Origin: Actinomyces marseillensis
GTDB lineage: Bacteria > Actinomycetota > Actinomycetes > Actinomycetales > Actinomycetaceae
Assembly (NCBI RefSeq): GCF_900155605.1
Contig: NZ_LT707420.1
Coordinates: 1,916,318-1,959,674, forward strand
Direction of reading: 5' to 3'
Length of the DNA: 43,357 nucleotides
Shown here: piece by piece, positions 24,809 through 32,435 of the stretch
Layout: each line of letters begins with the position of its first letter
Position numbering within the stretch: the first letter of the stretch is position 1
Translations under genes and position numbers: made by a program
Notes under the pieces: model-generated
Database searches by the model: none
Told to the model about the DNA's origin: nothing
The model's input: the letters and a program-made list of their open reading frames with translations, nothing else

Positions 24809-26370
24809 GTACCGTTCCGCTTGCCTGCTTTACTCCTTCACTCATGCCTGAGGAGGTTCTCGAGCGCGTGTGTGTCGCACGTGAACCGGTTCTCAAGACC
24901 CTCGAGAAGCGCGTGAAAAAGCTTGGACACACACCGAGCCCCAACCACACTCTTCTCGTTGGCCCTCACGGAGTGGGCAAAACGCACGTCATTTCCTTGG
25001 CTTATCACCGCTGCACACGGCTCATTGCCAGCCAAAATGATCCTTCTGTCCGTATCGCTCGCCTTCCCGAGGCCCCATGGACGATCACGTCATATGGGCG
25101 CTTTCTTGCTGCGATTCTCGATCGGGTTTCCCCCGCCGCTACGAGAAACACGGATGAGTCAACCCTAGAAGCACAGCTTCGCGACTCCCTGCGAACCTAC
25201 GGACCTATTGTGGTCTTCGCTGAAAACGTTGACCATATCTTTGTTGCTCTTGGAGAAGATGGACAGCAAAAACTGCGAAGCTTTCTTCAAACCGAGACGA
25301 GAATCCTCATCATTGGAAGCGCCGCTCGTCTCGATCGCAGTCTTTCTGAGTCCGCTTCACCTTTCTTCGGATTCTTCGACACGATTCGGCTTGCACCCTT
25401 CTCCCCTGAAGACGCGCGCGAAATGCTCACTTCTTTGGCGCGAGAATCAAACAATTCGGAACTAGCCGATCATCTTTCATCCACTGAAGCAATGGCTAGC
25501 ATCCACGCAATCACACACCTCACGGGCGGCACGCCTCGAGTGTGGGCAGTGCTGGGAAATGCGCTGAACACCGCAGGTTTTACCGATCTGAAAACTTTAC
25601 TTCTTACATGTCTTGACAGCTTCACACCCTATTACTACGAGCAACTGGCTCAGCTCTCTCCGTTACAGCGCCTCGTGATCGCTGAACTTGCCGCAGCCAA
25701 CCGTCCGCTCCCAGTTAAAGATCTTGCTGAGCGTGTGGGTGCAGAACAGCGCTCTGTGGCTAAAGCGGTGAGCGACCTCAGCGAACGAGGGTGGACGAAA
25801 CCCGTTTCTACTGTTTTCACGGATCTACTTGACCAGCGCCGTAGCTACTACGACTTCTCGGACCCTCTTGCCCGTTTTGTTCTTCAGCTCAAGGATTCAG
25901 ACACGCTTTTATTACCTCGCATCGTGATTTTCCTTGAGACATGGTTTGGCACCGAAAGACTGACCGCCTCTTCCTCGTTTGAATTGCTTGGAGAGGTCGA
26001 AGATGCACTTGCATCGGCTGCACAGGGGGACGCGGAGCCGATGATGGCACTCCCCAGCACCGCGCGCGAGGCGATCGAAATCAAAGTGTGTGATGTGGAG
26101 GGGATTTCCTCGGCACGCCTGAATCTCCTTGCAAAAGCCGCGAAAGGGGCAGATCTTCTTCCCTCCAAAGACATCATCGAATGGGTCGCCCGCGCGGAAC
26201 GTCTTGACCAGGAACTCCAATCCCCCCAAAGCCGGCTCACTCTGGTGCGTTGGCTAGCCGCCATAGGGAACTTTGACGAGGCCGAGGCCGCCTTGGGGAC
26301 AATTACTTCCACACAGGAGGCTCAGGAAGGCGCGCGGGCACTGAGCGACGCTCACCAAGCCCGCGACTAG
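24805..26370 (+). CDS. AAA/ORC-like ATPase with winged helix and helical C-terminus
   Basis: 521 aa from the ATG at 24805, four-base overlap with the preceding ATPase; an in-frame ATG at 24793 has a ribosome site too close to work well. Residues ~35-250 form the ATPase: GPHGVGKTHVISL (Walker A), an unusual Walker B VVFAENVDHIF, and LIIGSAARLD as sensor 1. A MarR-like winged helix follows (about 290-360: LSPLQRLVIAELA, LPVKDLAERVGAEQRSVAKAVSDL, YYDFSDPLARFVLQL). The last ~130 residues are helical, ending in an Ala/Glu-rich repeat-like stretch. It belongs to the broad family of actinobacterial AAA proteins with an HTH after the ATPase; a function is not known to me. Translational coupling to the first ATPase suggests a hetero-oligomer. 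Confidence 0.78.
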   Translation: MSTVPLACFTPSLMPEEVLERVCVAREPVLKTLEKRVKKLGHTPSPNHTLLVGPHGVGKTHVISLAYHRCTRLIASQNDPSVRIARLPEAPWTITSYGRFLAAILDRVSPAATRNTDESTLEAQLRDSLRTYGPIVVFAENVDHIFVALGEDGQQKLRSFLQTETRILIIGSAARLDRSLSESASPFFGFFDTIRLAPFSPEDAREMLTSLARESNNSELADHLSSTEAMASIHAITHLTGGTPRVWAVLGNALNTAGFTDLKTLLLTCLDSFTPYYYEQLAQLSPLQRLVIAELAAANRPLPVKDLAERVGAEQRSVAKAVSDLSERGWTKPVSTVFTDLLDQRRSYYDFSDPLARFVLQLKDSDTLLLPRIVIFLETWFGTERLTASSSFELLGEVEDALASAAQGDAEPMMALPSTAREAIEIKVCDVEGISSARLNLLAKAAKGADLLPSKDIIEWVARAERLDQELQSPQSRLTLVRWLAAIGNFDEAEAALGTITSTQEAQEGARALSDAHQARD

Positions 26371-26397
26371 CACATCTAAAGCCAGCCCAAGACGAAA

Positions 26398-27732
26398 CTA
26401 CTTGTTCTCGGTAGAGTCCGGTAAGGCCTCGGCAATCTGCTGCGCAACCAAGTCCTCGTCGACGGGAAGCTGAGTGCGCGCATAGGCGGCGGCGTCATCT
26501 TGGGCATCGACAATTTCCTCAGCAGCCGAACTGGCATCACGGCGCAATTCGACACCGTCAACGACGGAAGCGCGCGCAAGCGTACGGGCCTCTAACCGGT
26601 CCTCGTCCGTGAACTCGAGATCATCAGCATGCTTTCGGACAAGAAGGCGAATAAGCTTGCGGCGCAGGTTTTCCTCGCGCAGGACTGCAGAACGCTCGCG
26701 CAGCCAGCCGACTGCCAAAATAATTAGCAGAACAACACCCAACCAACCGATGACCGGATACATAATCCCGATCAGCTTCTTGAATCCCATGAACGAAGCC
26801 GCGTAGCCCGCTGCTACTACTCCGATGAGCACCAGACGCATTCGTGAGGTCGACCCGCCAGAAAAACGACGAGCTGTCGAATAGAACAGGGAGAATGCGG
26901 TGTTGTAGATCAGCGCAAAAATCACAAGGGTATATCCGAAAGCGAATAGCGGATGAATCGAGCGTGCTATCTCAAGAGCCGGGACGTTTACATCCCAGAT
27001 ACGATCCACGTTCAGATACAGAGCAAGCGCATCCGCACCGAGGACAAGGGCGATCAGCAAGCCACCGATACGACCGGCACGACGCGCCTCACCAATGCGC
27101 AAGATTGAGCCACCGAGGACGAAGGCCATTGCAATACCACAGACAACACACAGCGCGAAATAGTTAATCGTCGCCAGCCACAGATTCGGCAGTGCGGGAG
27201 TGACATTACGCGCGGCAGCGTCAAGTTCAGCAATGCCCGCATGCGGAGTCACCAATGAATAGATGGTTAAAACGGTAATCGCAATCATAATGATGGGCGT
27301 GAACACCCCGATCACATTCATAATCCGGTCGAAGTCCAGGAAAGCCGTAAGAATGACAAGCAGGGCACACAGTAAGCTGCCCGCCCAGGTAGGCACTCCG
27401 AATTGCTGCTGGAGGTTCGCACCGGCTCCTGCCAGCATCACGAAGCCCGTAGTGAAGGCAGAGAAAATCAGCACCACATCAATGACGCGACGCAAAACGG
27501 GATGAGTGATGCGTTCGAAGACCTCGTCGTGATTGTCTGAGCGAAAGTACGAGCCAAGCTGCAGGGCAACGACGCCGAAAATCACGTTCAGCACACCCAA
27601 GGCTACGATTCCGATCAAACCCTTGGCGCCAAAAGCAAGGAAATATTGCAGGAGATCTTGGCCGCTGGCCAAACCTGCGCCGACTATCACTCCCACATAT
27701 GCAAAAGCCACCGAGAGGTACTGTTTGGACAC
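26398..27732 (-). CDS. YkvI-family membrane protein (LeuT-fold relative)
   Basis: 444 aa from the GTG at 27732, preceded by AAGGGAAG and only two bases after the nitroreductase stop; a longer reading would overlap that gene. About ten membrane segments in residues 5-345, starting SVAFAYVGVIVGAGLASGQD. The GVIVGAGLASGQ box with its broken first helix is typical of YkvI and related APC-superfamily proteins. The final ~95 residues are cytosolic and highly charged (RERSAVLREENLRRKLIRLL, then an Asp/Glu/Ala-rich end). Transport substrate unknown. Second gene of a unit with the nitroreductase. It converges with the ATPase operon, 27 bases apart, with no clear terminator between. Confidence 0.85.
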   Translation of the reverse strand: MSKQYLSVAFAYVGVIVGAGLASGQDLLQYFLAFGAKGLIGIVALGVLNVIFGVVALQLGSYFRSDNHDEVFERITHPVLRRVIDVVLIFSAFTTGFVMLAGAGANLQQQFGVPTWAGSLLCALLVILTAFLDFDRIMNVIGVFTPIIMIAITVLTIYSLVTPHAGIAELDAAARNVTPALPNLWLATINYFALCVVCGIAMAFVLGGSILRIGEARRAGRIGGLLIALVLGADALALYLNVDRIWDVNVPALEIARSIHPLFAFGYTLVIFALIYNTAFSLFYSTARRFSGGSTSRMRLVLIGVVAAGYAASFMGFKKLIGIMYPVIGWLGVVLLIILAVGWLRERSAVLREENLRRKLIRLLVRKHADDLEFTDEDRLEARTLARASVVDGVELRRDASSAAEEIVDAQDDAAAYARTQLPVDEDLVAQQIAEALPDSTENK

Positions 27733-27734
27733 GC

Positions 27735-28475
27735 TTACTTCCCTTCGAGGAGCTGGATCGGCGGGCGGGGTGCGTTCACGTGGTTGATCGGGGCCTCGCA
27801 ATCTGCGTAGCCCAAGCAGAAACCGGTGATCAGTTTGTAGTGCTGGGGAATCTCAAATTCCTGCTCGACCGGGCCGCGCCAAGCCGAGAGCACACCGATT
27901 GCACACGAGTCGATGCCGTGAGCTTTCGCTGAAAGAAAGAGTGTTTGCAGCATGAGACCGGCGTCCATTGCGCTCCACGGGAGCATGTTTTCGTGAACAA
28001 AAACGAAGCCCATGACGGGGGCGTTGAAAGCGGAGACGTTGCGGCGGTTCGCGTTGTCACGCCCCTCGTAGTCGCGGCGCTCAACGCCGTATGCTCCGTA
28101 GACCATTTTCGCGACCTCGACCTGAGGGGCTCGAAGCTCCTTCGGATAGGGCTTCCAGACGGGGAAATCGCCATCGGGAAGTTCGCGCTTGAGTGCAGTT
28201 TTGATCGTTGCAAAGCGTTTGTGGTGCTGGATATCCAGGGTCTGGTCGAAACGTCGCACATATTCTTTGCGCAGGCGATCGGCGCGCTCCCCTGTTGCCA
28301 ATGCAACGCGGAAGGCACGAGTGTTGGACCAGCTGGGGGCTGTTGTCGCGTCCTTGAGGATCGCGTCCAAGATGTCCTGCGGAATCTGCTGATCCGTGTA
28401 TGCGCGGATTGAGCGGCGCGAGGCCGCGAGCGCGGAGAAGTCAGGGGCAGTGAAATTGGTAGCGTCGGTTGTCAC
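27735..28475 (-). CDS. Nitroreductase family protein
   Basis: 246 aa, FMN-dependent oxidoreductase of the NfsB/FRP type acting with NAD(P)H. N-terminal RRSIRAYTDQQIP and ATTAPSWSNTRAFRV form the FMN-binding part. SAMDAGLMLQTLFLSAKAHGIDSC and FCLGYADCEAPINHVNAPR near the end are the usual dimer and cofactor segments. Natural substrate unknown; these enzymes reduce nitroaromatics, quinones or flavins. The GTG at 28475 lacks a ribosome site; TACGCT ends six bases before it, so it is predicted to be leaderless. First gene of a two-gene unit with the YkvI-like protein. Confidence 0.92.
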   Translation of the reverse strand: MTTDATNFTAPDFSALAASRRSIRAYTDQQIPQDILDAILKDATTAPSWSNTRAFRVALATGERADRLRKEYVRRFDQTLDIQHHKRFATIKTALKRELPDGDFPVWKPYPKELRAPQVEVAKMVYGAYGVERRDYEGRDNANRRNVSAFNAPVMGFVFVHENMLPWSAMDAGLMLQTLFLSAKAHGIDSCAIGVLSAWRGPVEQEFEIPQHYKLITGFCLGYADCEAPINHVNAPRPPIQLLEGK

Positions 28476-28481
28476 TGTTCA

Positions 28482-28487
28482 AGCGTA
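28482..28487 (-). promoter_or_regulatory. -10 of leaderless nitroreductase transcript
   Basis: TACGCT (TAnnnT) at 28487-28482 ends six bases before the GTG at 28475. The gap TGAACA holds no ribosome site. No convincing -35 seen. Confidence 0.45.
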
Positions 28488-28507
28488 GCGTGCTTGTGTC
28501 AGTTGGA

Positions 28508-28564
28508 GCCTGTTTCGATGCGAGTTCGTTCCGTTTGCTGCCTGTCTCGATGGGAGCTCGTTCC
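28508..28564. repeat. Imperfect 25-base direct repeat
   Basis: 28508-28532 and 28540-28564 share GCCTGTyTCGATGsGAGyTC followed by GTTCC, differing at three positions, at an offset of 32 bases. Non-coding gap upstream of the nitroreductase. Confidence 0.6.
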
Positions 28565-28599
28565 ACGCGACGCTCCCGCACCTTCCCTGCCCTCTTTGT

Positions 28600-28815
28600 C
28601 ACACGAAGTCGTGAAAAGACATGCGTTATAAGCCATGACATTTACCGACTTCATGTGGGGGAAGCACAACAGGCATGGCACAGGGCCAAACTGCATGTGG
28701 AGGGAGTGGAAACGAGCCGGCAGTCAGATCAGCTGGGCAACCTCATCCCGCCTAACACACGAAGTCACGAAAAGACACACGCTATAACGCATGACATTTA
28801 CCGACTTCATGTGGA
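28600..28815. repeat. Two copies of a ~60-base element with inverted ends
   Basis: Copies at about 28600-28660 and 28756-28815 (offset 156) begin CACACGAAGTC and end GACTTCATGTGG. The ends are inverted repeats of each other with one mismatch (11 bases), around a ~37-base middle that includes CATGACATTTACC in both. This looks like a small palindromic intergenic element (REP/MITE-like); no transposase is nearby. The rest of the 427-base gap (28476-28902) shows no credible gene. Confidence 0.65.
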
Positions 28816-28898
28816 GGGGGCGGTGCCGAGCGCAGCTTCATGTGGAGGGGGCGGTGCCGAGCACAGCTTCGTGCCGAGCGCAGCTTCATGTGGAGGGA
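28805..28898. repeat. 31-base tandem repeats next to the aldolase stop
   Basis: Unit 28805-28835 (CTTCATGTGGAGGGGGCGGT then GCCGAGCGCAG) is repeated at 28836-28866 with one change. A shortened copy (28867-28883) and the start of a fourth (from 28884) follow and run to the end of the aldolase gene. The unit begins with the outer end of the inverted-end element, so the two repeat types are fused. Confidence 0.7.
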
Positions 28899-28902
28899 GC
28901 GC

Positions 28903-29949
28903 TTAGGCCAGCGCGGCCTCGAAAGCCTTGATGTCCTCTTCGGGGGTTCCCCACGAAGTGCAGAAGCGCGCCAAGAGGCGACCATCAGGCAGTGTCTCCC
29001 AAATACCGTATTGCACCTTGCGCGAGAGACGCTCGTGTCCGGCCTGATCCAAAGCAACAAAGGTCAGATTCGTCGGCGAGTCCATCGTGACGACATATCC
29101 AGCGCGGATCAGAGCCTCGCGGATTCGCTTAGTGGCGGCAACGCCGGGAGCACCCAAAGTCAGGTAGAGGTCATCCTCAAACAAGGCCTCGAACTGGACG
29201 CCCAAGAGACGCCCCTTCGCAAGCAGCGCACCGTGCTGCTTCATCTGCGTAACGAATTGGCGAATCGACCCACCGTCGGGGATGACAACAGCCTCACCGA
29301 AAAGGGTGCCGCACTTGGTGCCGCCGATGTAGAACACGTCCGACAGACGCGCGATATCCGCGAGCGAGACGTCATTTGCCGGAGAGGCCAGGGAATACGC
29401 CAAACGGGCGCCATCGACGAAAAGCTTCAAGCCGCGCTCGCGGCAAGCAGCTGAAATGTCCTCGAGCTCTTGAAGCGAGTACAGGGTCCCGTACTCAGTG
29501 GGCTGGGAGATGTAAACCAGCGCCGGGGCGATCATATGGTCGCGCGCACCGTCGCCTTCCCACGCGTCGCACACACGAATGACGTTTGCGGCCGTGATCT
29601 TGCCTTCTTTCGCGGGAATGTCGAGGATCTTGTGACCGCCGCGTTCAACGATTCCGGCCTCGTGCATGTTGATGTGTCCGGTGTGGGGCGCAATGACCCC
29701 CTGCCAGGGCAGGAGGATCGCATCAATGACAGTGGCGTTTGTTTGGGTTCCGCCGACGAGGAAGTGGACGTCCGCATTGGGCGCGTCGCAGGCCGTGCGG
29801 ATCAGGTCGCGCGCACGCTCGCAGTGCTCGTCGGTACCGTAACCACTTGTTTGCTCCATGTTGGTGGCGACCAGGGCATCGATGACCTCTTGACGCGCGC
29901 CTTCTTGATAGTCACTGGAGAAATTCGGGATTACAGCTGGATTAGTCAT
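28903..29949 (-). CDS. Low-specificity L-threonine aldolase-like PLP enzyme
   Basis: 348 aa, fold-type I PLP enzyme of the threonine aldolase/beta-eliminating lyase family, cleaving threonine or related beta-hydroxy amino acids to glycine and an aldehyde. Motifs: FSSDYQEGARQEVIDAL, FLVGGTQTNATVIDAILLPW (cofactor phosphate site), LFVDGARLAYSL with the Asp that contacts the pyridine nitrogen, and FYIGGTKCGTLFGEAVV with the PLP Lys in GGTKCG. Length is typical. The ATG at 29949 lacks a ribosome site; AATAAT ends six bases upstream, so it is probably leaderless. Monocistronic, ending next to the tandem repeats. Confidence 0.92.
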   Translation of the reverse strand: MTNPAVIPNFSSDYQEGARQEVIDALVATNMEQTSGYGTDEHCERARDLIRTACDAPNADVHFLVGGTQTNATVIDAILLPWQGVIAPHTGHINMHEAGIVERGGHKILDIPAKEGKITAANVIRVCDAWEGDGARDHMIAPALVYISQPTEYGTLYSLQELEDISAACRERGLKLFVDGARLAYSLASPANDVSLADIARLSDVFYIGGTKCGTLFGEAVVIPDGGSIRQFVTQMKQHGALLAKGRLLGVQFEALFEDDLYLTLGAPGVAATKRIREALIRAGYVVTMDSPTNLTFVALDQAGHERLSRKVQYGIWETLPDGRLLARFCTSWGTPEEDIKAFEAALA

Positions 29950-29955
29950 TGCACA

Positions 29956-29961
29956 ATTATT
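29956..29961 (-). promoter_or_regulatory. Candidate -10 of leaderless aldolase transcript
   Basis: AATAAT at 29961-29956 ends six bases before the ATG at 29949, with TGTGCA between and no ribosome site. No clear -35. Confidence 0.4.
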
Positions 29962-30058
29962 GCACGCTTTTTACTTTAGGAATAACGCGCCGAGCACGCA
30001 CCACATCTATCATGGTGAAAAGGTAATGACGCCGCCAGACCGCTAAAGGACACTACTC

Positions 30059-30916
30059 ATGCCACATGACAACAGTCCGCATCCCGCTTCGATCAACCGA
30101 GATTCCAAAGACTACTGGAACAAACGCGCGGCGACTTTTACCCGTTACGCGACCGAGGACTACGAACTCTGGCTCATGGACTTACTCTCCCCCGCGATGG
30201 GCGAGACGATCTTGGACATGGGCTGCGCGACGGGCACGCTTGCGCTTCCCCTTGCGAGGGCCGGCCACCACGTCCACGCCTGCGACTTTGCCGAGGCCAT
30301 GCTGGCTATCCTCGATCAGCGCGCCGCCGCCGAGAATCTTCCTATTACTTCACATCTGCTTGCCTGGGATGAGGACTGGAGTCGGGCCGGTTTGGGAGAG
30401 AACAGCGTCGACTGTGCTTTCGCCTCACGCTCCCTGATGAGCGATCACACTCTCAGCCGCATCTCAAAGCTTGACGCCACAGCGAGAGTCAAAGCCGCAG
30501 TAGTCGTCCCGAATAGCCTTCCGCCATCGTCGGATCCCAGGCTCTTGACCTACTTGGGTCGCAAAGCGAAGCGCCCCAGTACCGTCCCCGAGGTCTTGCG
30601 CGCGCTGCGTTACCTCGGTCGCATTCCTGTCACTGCAACGACGAACACCTATCGGCCGATGCGCTTCAATTCCTTTGACGAGGCCAGGGCTGACCTGCGT
30701 CGTTTGGCACGCCCTGAGCCTTTCACTGCGCGTGAGCAACGTTTGTTCGATGCCTATGCACGCGATCATTTCATTGAGGTTCCAGCGGTGCAGCCTGCGA
30801 ACGGTCTTTCTAACGATCACAGCGATTCGCCTCAGACACAGTGGGTTTTGAATTACCCGCTCCCCGTGGTCTGGACCTTCATTGGCTGGCGCACTGACGG
30901 AAGCGAGTGGGAGTAA
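30059..30916 (+). CDS. Class I SAM-dependent methyltransferase
   Basis: 285 aa, ATG at 30059 with AAAGGA upstream. The N-terminal DYWNKRAATFTRYATEDYE is typical of small-molecule methyltransferases. Motif I is ILDMGCATGTLALPLARAGH and motif II is HACDFAEAMLAIL; after WDEDW comes a motif IV-like VDCAFASRSLMS. The C-terminal half (DPRLLTYLGRKAKRP, then TNTYRPMRFNSF and WVLNYPLPVVWTFIGW) is seen in a group of proteins from anaerobes and actinobacteria annotated only as methyltransferases. Substrate unknown. Stands alone between divergent and convergent neighbours. Confidence 0.86.
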   Translation: MPHDNSPHPASINRDSKDYWNKRAATFTRYATEDYELWLMDLLSPAMGETILDMGCATGTLALPLARAGHHVHACDFAEAMLAILDQRAAAENLPITSHLLAWDEDWSRAGLGENSVDCAFASRSLMSDHTLSRISKLDATARVKAAVVVPNSLPPSSDPRLLTYLGRKAKRPSTVPEVLRALRYLGRIPVTATTNTYRPMRFNSFDEARADLRRLARPEPFTAREQRLFDAYARDHFIEVPAVQPANGLSNDHSDSPQTQWVLNYPLPVVWTFIGWRTDGSEWE

Positions 30917-30935
30917 CAAGCGGGAATACAGATTT

Positions 30936-30961
30936 CCCCGAAGACGTGCCTACCTTCGGGG
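30936..30961. terminator. Bidirectional terminator hairpin
   Basis: CCCCGAAG and its perfect complement CTTCGGGG flank a ten-base loop, with TTT before and ATACAAAA after. It lies between the convergent ends of the methyltransferase (30916) and the uracil-DNA glycosylase (30981). Confidence 0.75.
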
Positions 30962-30980
30962 ATACAAAACTCTCGGAAAC

Positions 30981-31580
30981 TTACCTCATGATCTGAGCGA
31001 CGAGCTCTTGCAGATCTGGAATGACGGTCTGGTCAAACCAGGGGTTCTTCTTCATCCAAATTTGGTTACGAGGCGATGGGTGCACGAGCGGGAAAAACTC
31101 GGGTAGGTAGTCGCGGTAGTCCTTGACGACCTGTGTGAGAGAGGCCGAAGATTTGAGCTGCAGATAGCGCTTTGTCGCGTAGGAGCCCACCAGAATAGTG
31201 AGCTTCAGGTCGGGCATGAGCTCGAGCAGGCGCGGGTGCCACTTATCCGCGAAGTCTTTGCGCGGGGGAAGGTCACCGCTCTTTCCGGTGCCCGGGAAGT
31301 AGAAGTCCATGGGGACAATGGCTAGTTTCCCAGAGTTGTAGAAGGTATCGCGATCGATTCCCATCCAATCGCGCAGGCGGTCACCGCTGCGGTCGTTCCA
31401 GACAATTCCGCTTTCTTCAGCGACTCGGCCGGGAGCTTGACCGACGATCATGATCCGGCACTCGGGTCCTGCGAAGAACAACGGATCGATCCCACGCTTT
31501 GTGAACGAGGCATTTTCCGGATCCTTCCGGATTTCCTCTGCGATTGCTTTAAACCTCGGATCAGTAATCTCTGGAGTCAT
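30981..31580 (-). CDS. Uracil-DNA glycosylase family protein
   Basis: 199 aa. Motif 1 is IMIVGQAPGRVAEESG, with WNDRSGDRLRDWMG and IVPMDFYFPG following; motif 2 is PLVHPSPRNQIWMKKNPWF. These match the UDG-superfamily group found in many proteobacteria and actinobacteria that lacks the Fe-S cysteines of family 4. It presumably excises uracil or other damaged bases from DNA; the exact base is not predictable. Start at the ATG 31580: TAGAGT ends six bases before it (leaderless geometry), though the GGA in the gap could act as a short ribosome site. Neighbour of a 3-methyladenine glycosylase on the same strand. Confidence 0.88.
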   Translation of the reverse strand: MTPEITDPRFKAIAEEIRKDPENASFTKRGIDPLFFAGPECRIMIVGQAPGRVAEESGIVWNDRSGDRLRDWMGIDRDTFYNSGKLAIVPMDFYFPGTGKSGDLPPRKDFADKWHPRLLELMPDLKLTILVGSYATKRYLQLKSSASLTQVVKDYRDYLPEFFPLVHPSPRNQIWMKKNPWFDQTVIPDLQELVAQIMR

Positions 31581-31586
31581 ATTTCC

Positions 31587-31592
31587 ACTCTA
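31587..31592 (-). promoter_or_regulatory. -10 of uracil-DNA glycosylase transcript
   Basis: TAGAGT at 31592-31587 (TAnnnT) ends six bases before the ATG at 31580. The gap GGAAAT could hold a weak ribosome site, so leaderless status is less clear here. Confidence 0.35.
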
Positions 31593-31635
31593 GACCCGTT
31601 CCCATTCGACCGCAGCGGCCTCAACAGCGCTTGGT

Positions 31636-32313
31636 TCATTCAGTCAACGGCCGCTTCCACGTGCCAATAATGTCGGTGTTCGTAATGCCGATCGCGCTCA
31701 TCAGGGCCAATGCGGTGACCGGACCAACGAAGACGAAGCCTCGGCGTTTGAGCTCGAGCGAAAGGGCGCGGGATTCTTCGGTCTGCGCGGGCACTTCCTG
31801 TGCACACCTCGGCCGAGGTTGGTGGCTGGGTTGGTAGAGCCAGACAAGTTCACCGAGGTGGCGTGGGTAGGATTGCCGAGGCCGTAGCAGGTGCGTAAGC
31901 GGCGCACCCCCCATCCGCCCGGCGCGGTGTGCGTCCGCTTCGGCAGCTAGAGTACCGCGAAGCGCGATGACTGCCCGCGCGTTGGTGATAGCCGCGTCGA
32001 TCTTCCGCTTATTCCGTACGATGCCCGCGTCCTGCATTAAACACTCACGGTCTTGATCGGTAAACGCGGCGACGGCCTCGGGAATGAAAGATGCGAAGGC
32101 AGTGCGGAAGGCTTGTCGTTTCTTGAGGATCGTCGACCACGAGAGGCCAGATTGAAAGCTCTCAAGGACGAGGCGTTCGAAGACGCCCTGCTCGGAGGTG
32201 ACCGGACTTCCCCACTCGGTGTCGTAGTAGTCGCGTAAGAGCGGGTCAGTCGCAGCCCAGGTCGGGCGGACAAGGCCGTCCTCGCAGGCGACGAGGCCTT
32301 CGGGAAGAGTCAC
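31636..32313 (-). CDS. tag: DNA-3-methyladenine glycosylase I (Tag family), zinc ligands lost
   Basis: 225 aa from the GTG at 32313, preceded by AGAGG seven bases upstream; a longer reading has no ribosome site. Removes 3-methyladenine from alkylated DNA. Family features: RDYYDTEWGSPV, ERLVLESFQSGLSWSTILKKR with the base-contacting Glu, DAGIVRNKRKIDAAITNARA, and RRGFVFVGPVTALALMSAIG. E. coli Tag binds a structural zinc with Cys-4, His-17, His-175 and Cys-179; here the matching places are Pro/Thr, Tyr, Asn/Thr and Thr, so the zinc snap appears to be missing. The middle (RRGRMGGAPLTHLLR region) is poorly conserved. Likely still active, but this is inference. Confidence 0.87.
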   Translation of the reverse strand: MTLPEGLVACEDGLVRPTWAATDPLLRDYYDTEWGSPVTSEQGVFERLVLESFQSGLSWSTILKKRQAFRTAFASFIPEAVAAFTDQDRECLMQDAGIVRNKRKIDAAITNARAVIALRGTLAAEADAHRAGRMGGAPLTHLLRPRQSYPRHLGELVWLYQPSHQPRPRCAQEVPAQTEESRALSLELKRRGFVFVGPVTALALMSAIGITNTDIIGTWKRPLTE

Positions 32314-32435
32314 AGGGTTTCCTCTCACGGGGATTTTTGTTTGTTTCGCGTTTGAGAGGTGCACACATCAGTGGCACGAAGCGCACGCCCCTTGATGCAT
32401 AGAATATTGAATACCCAGCGACTTTTGGAGGACTC

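Noticed and set aside
28508-28898. CRISPR array
   Set aside because: Repeats have unequal lengths and no regular spacers, and no cas gene is near.
28469-28906. 145-codon plus-strand reading across the repeat gap
   Set aside because: It carries the peptide HDIYRLHV twice only because the repeat offset (156) is a multiple of three; no ribosome site or domain, and the repeats look non-coding.
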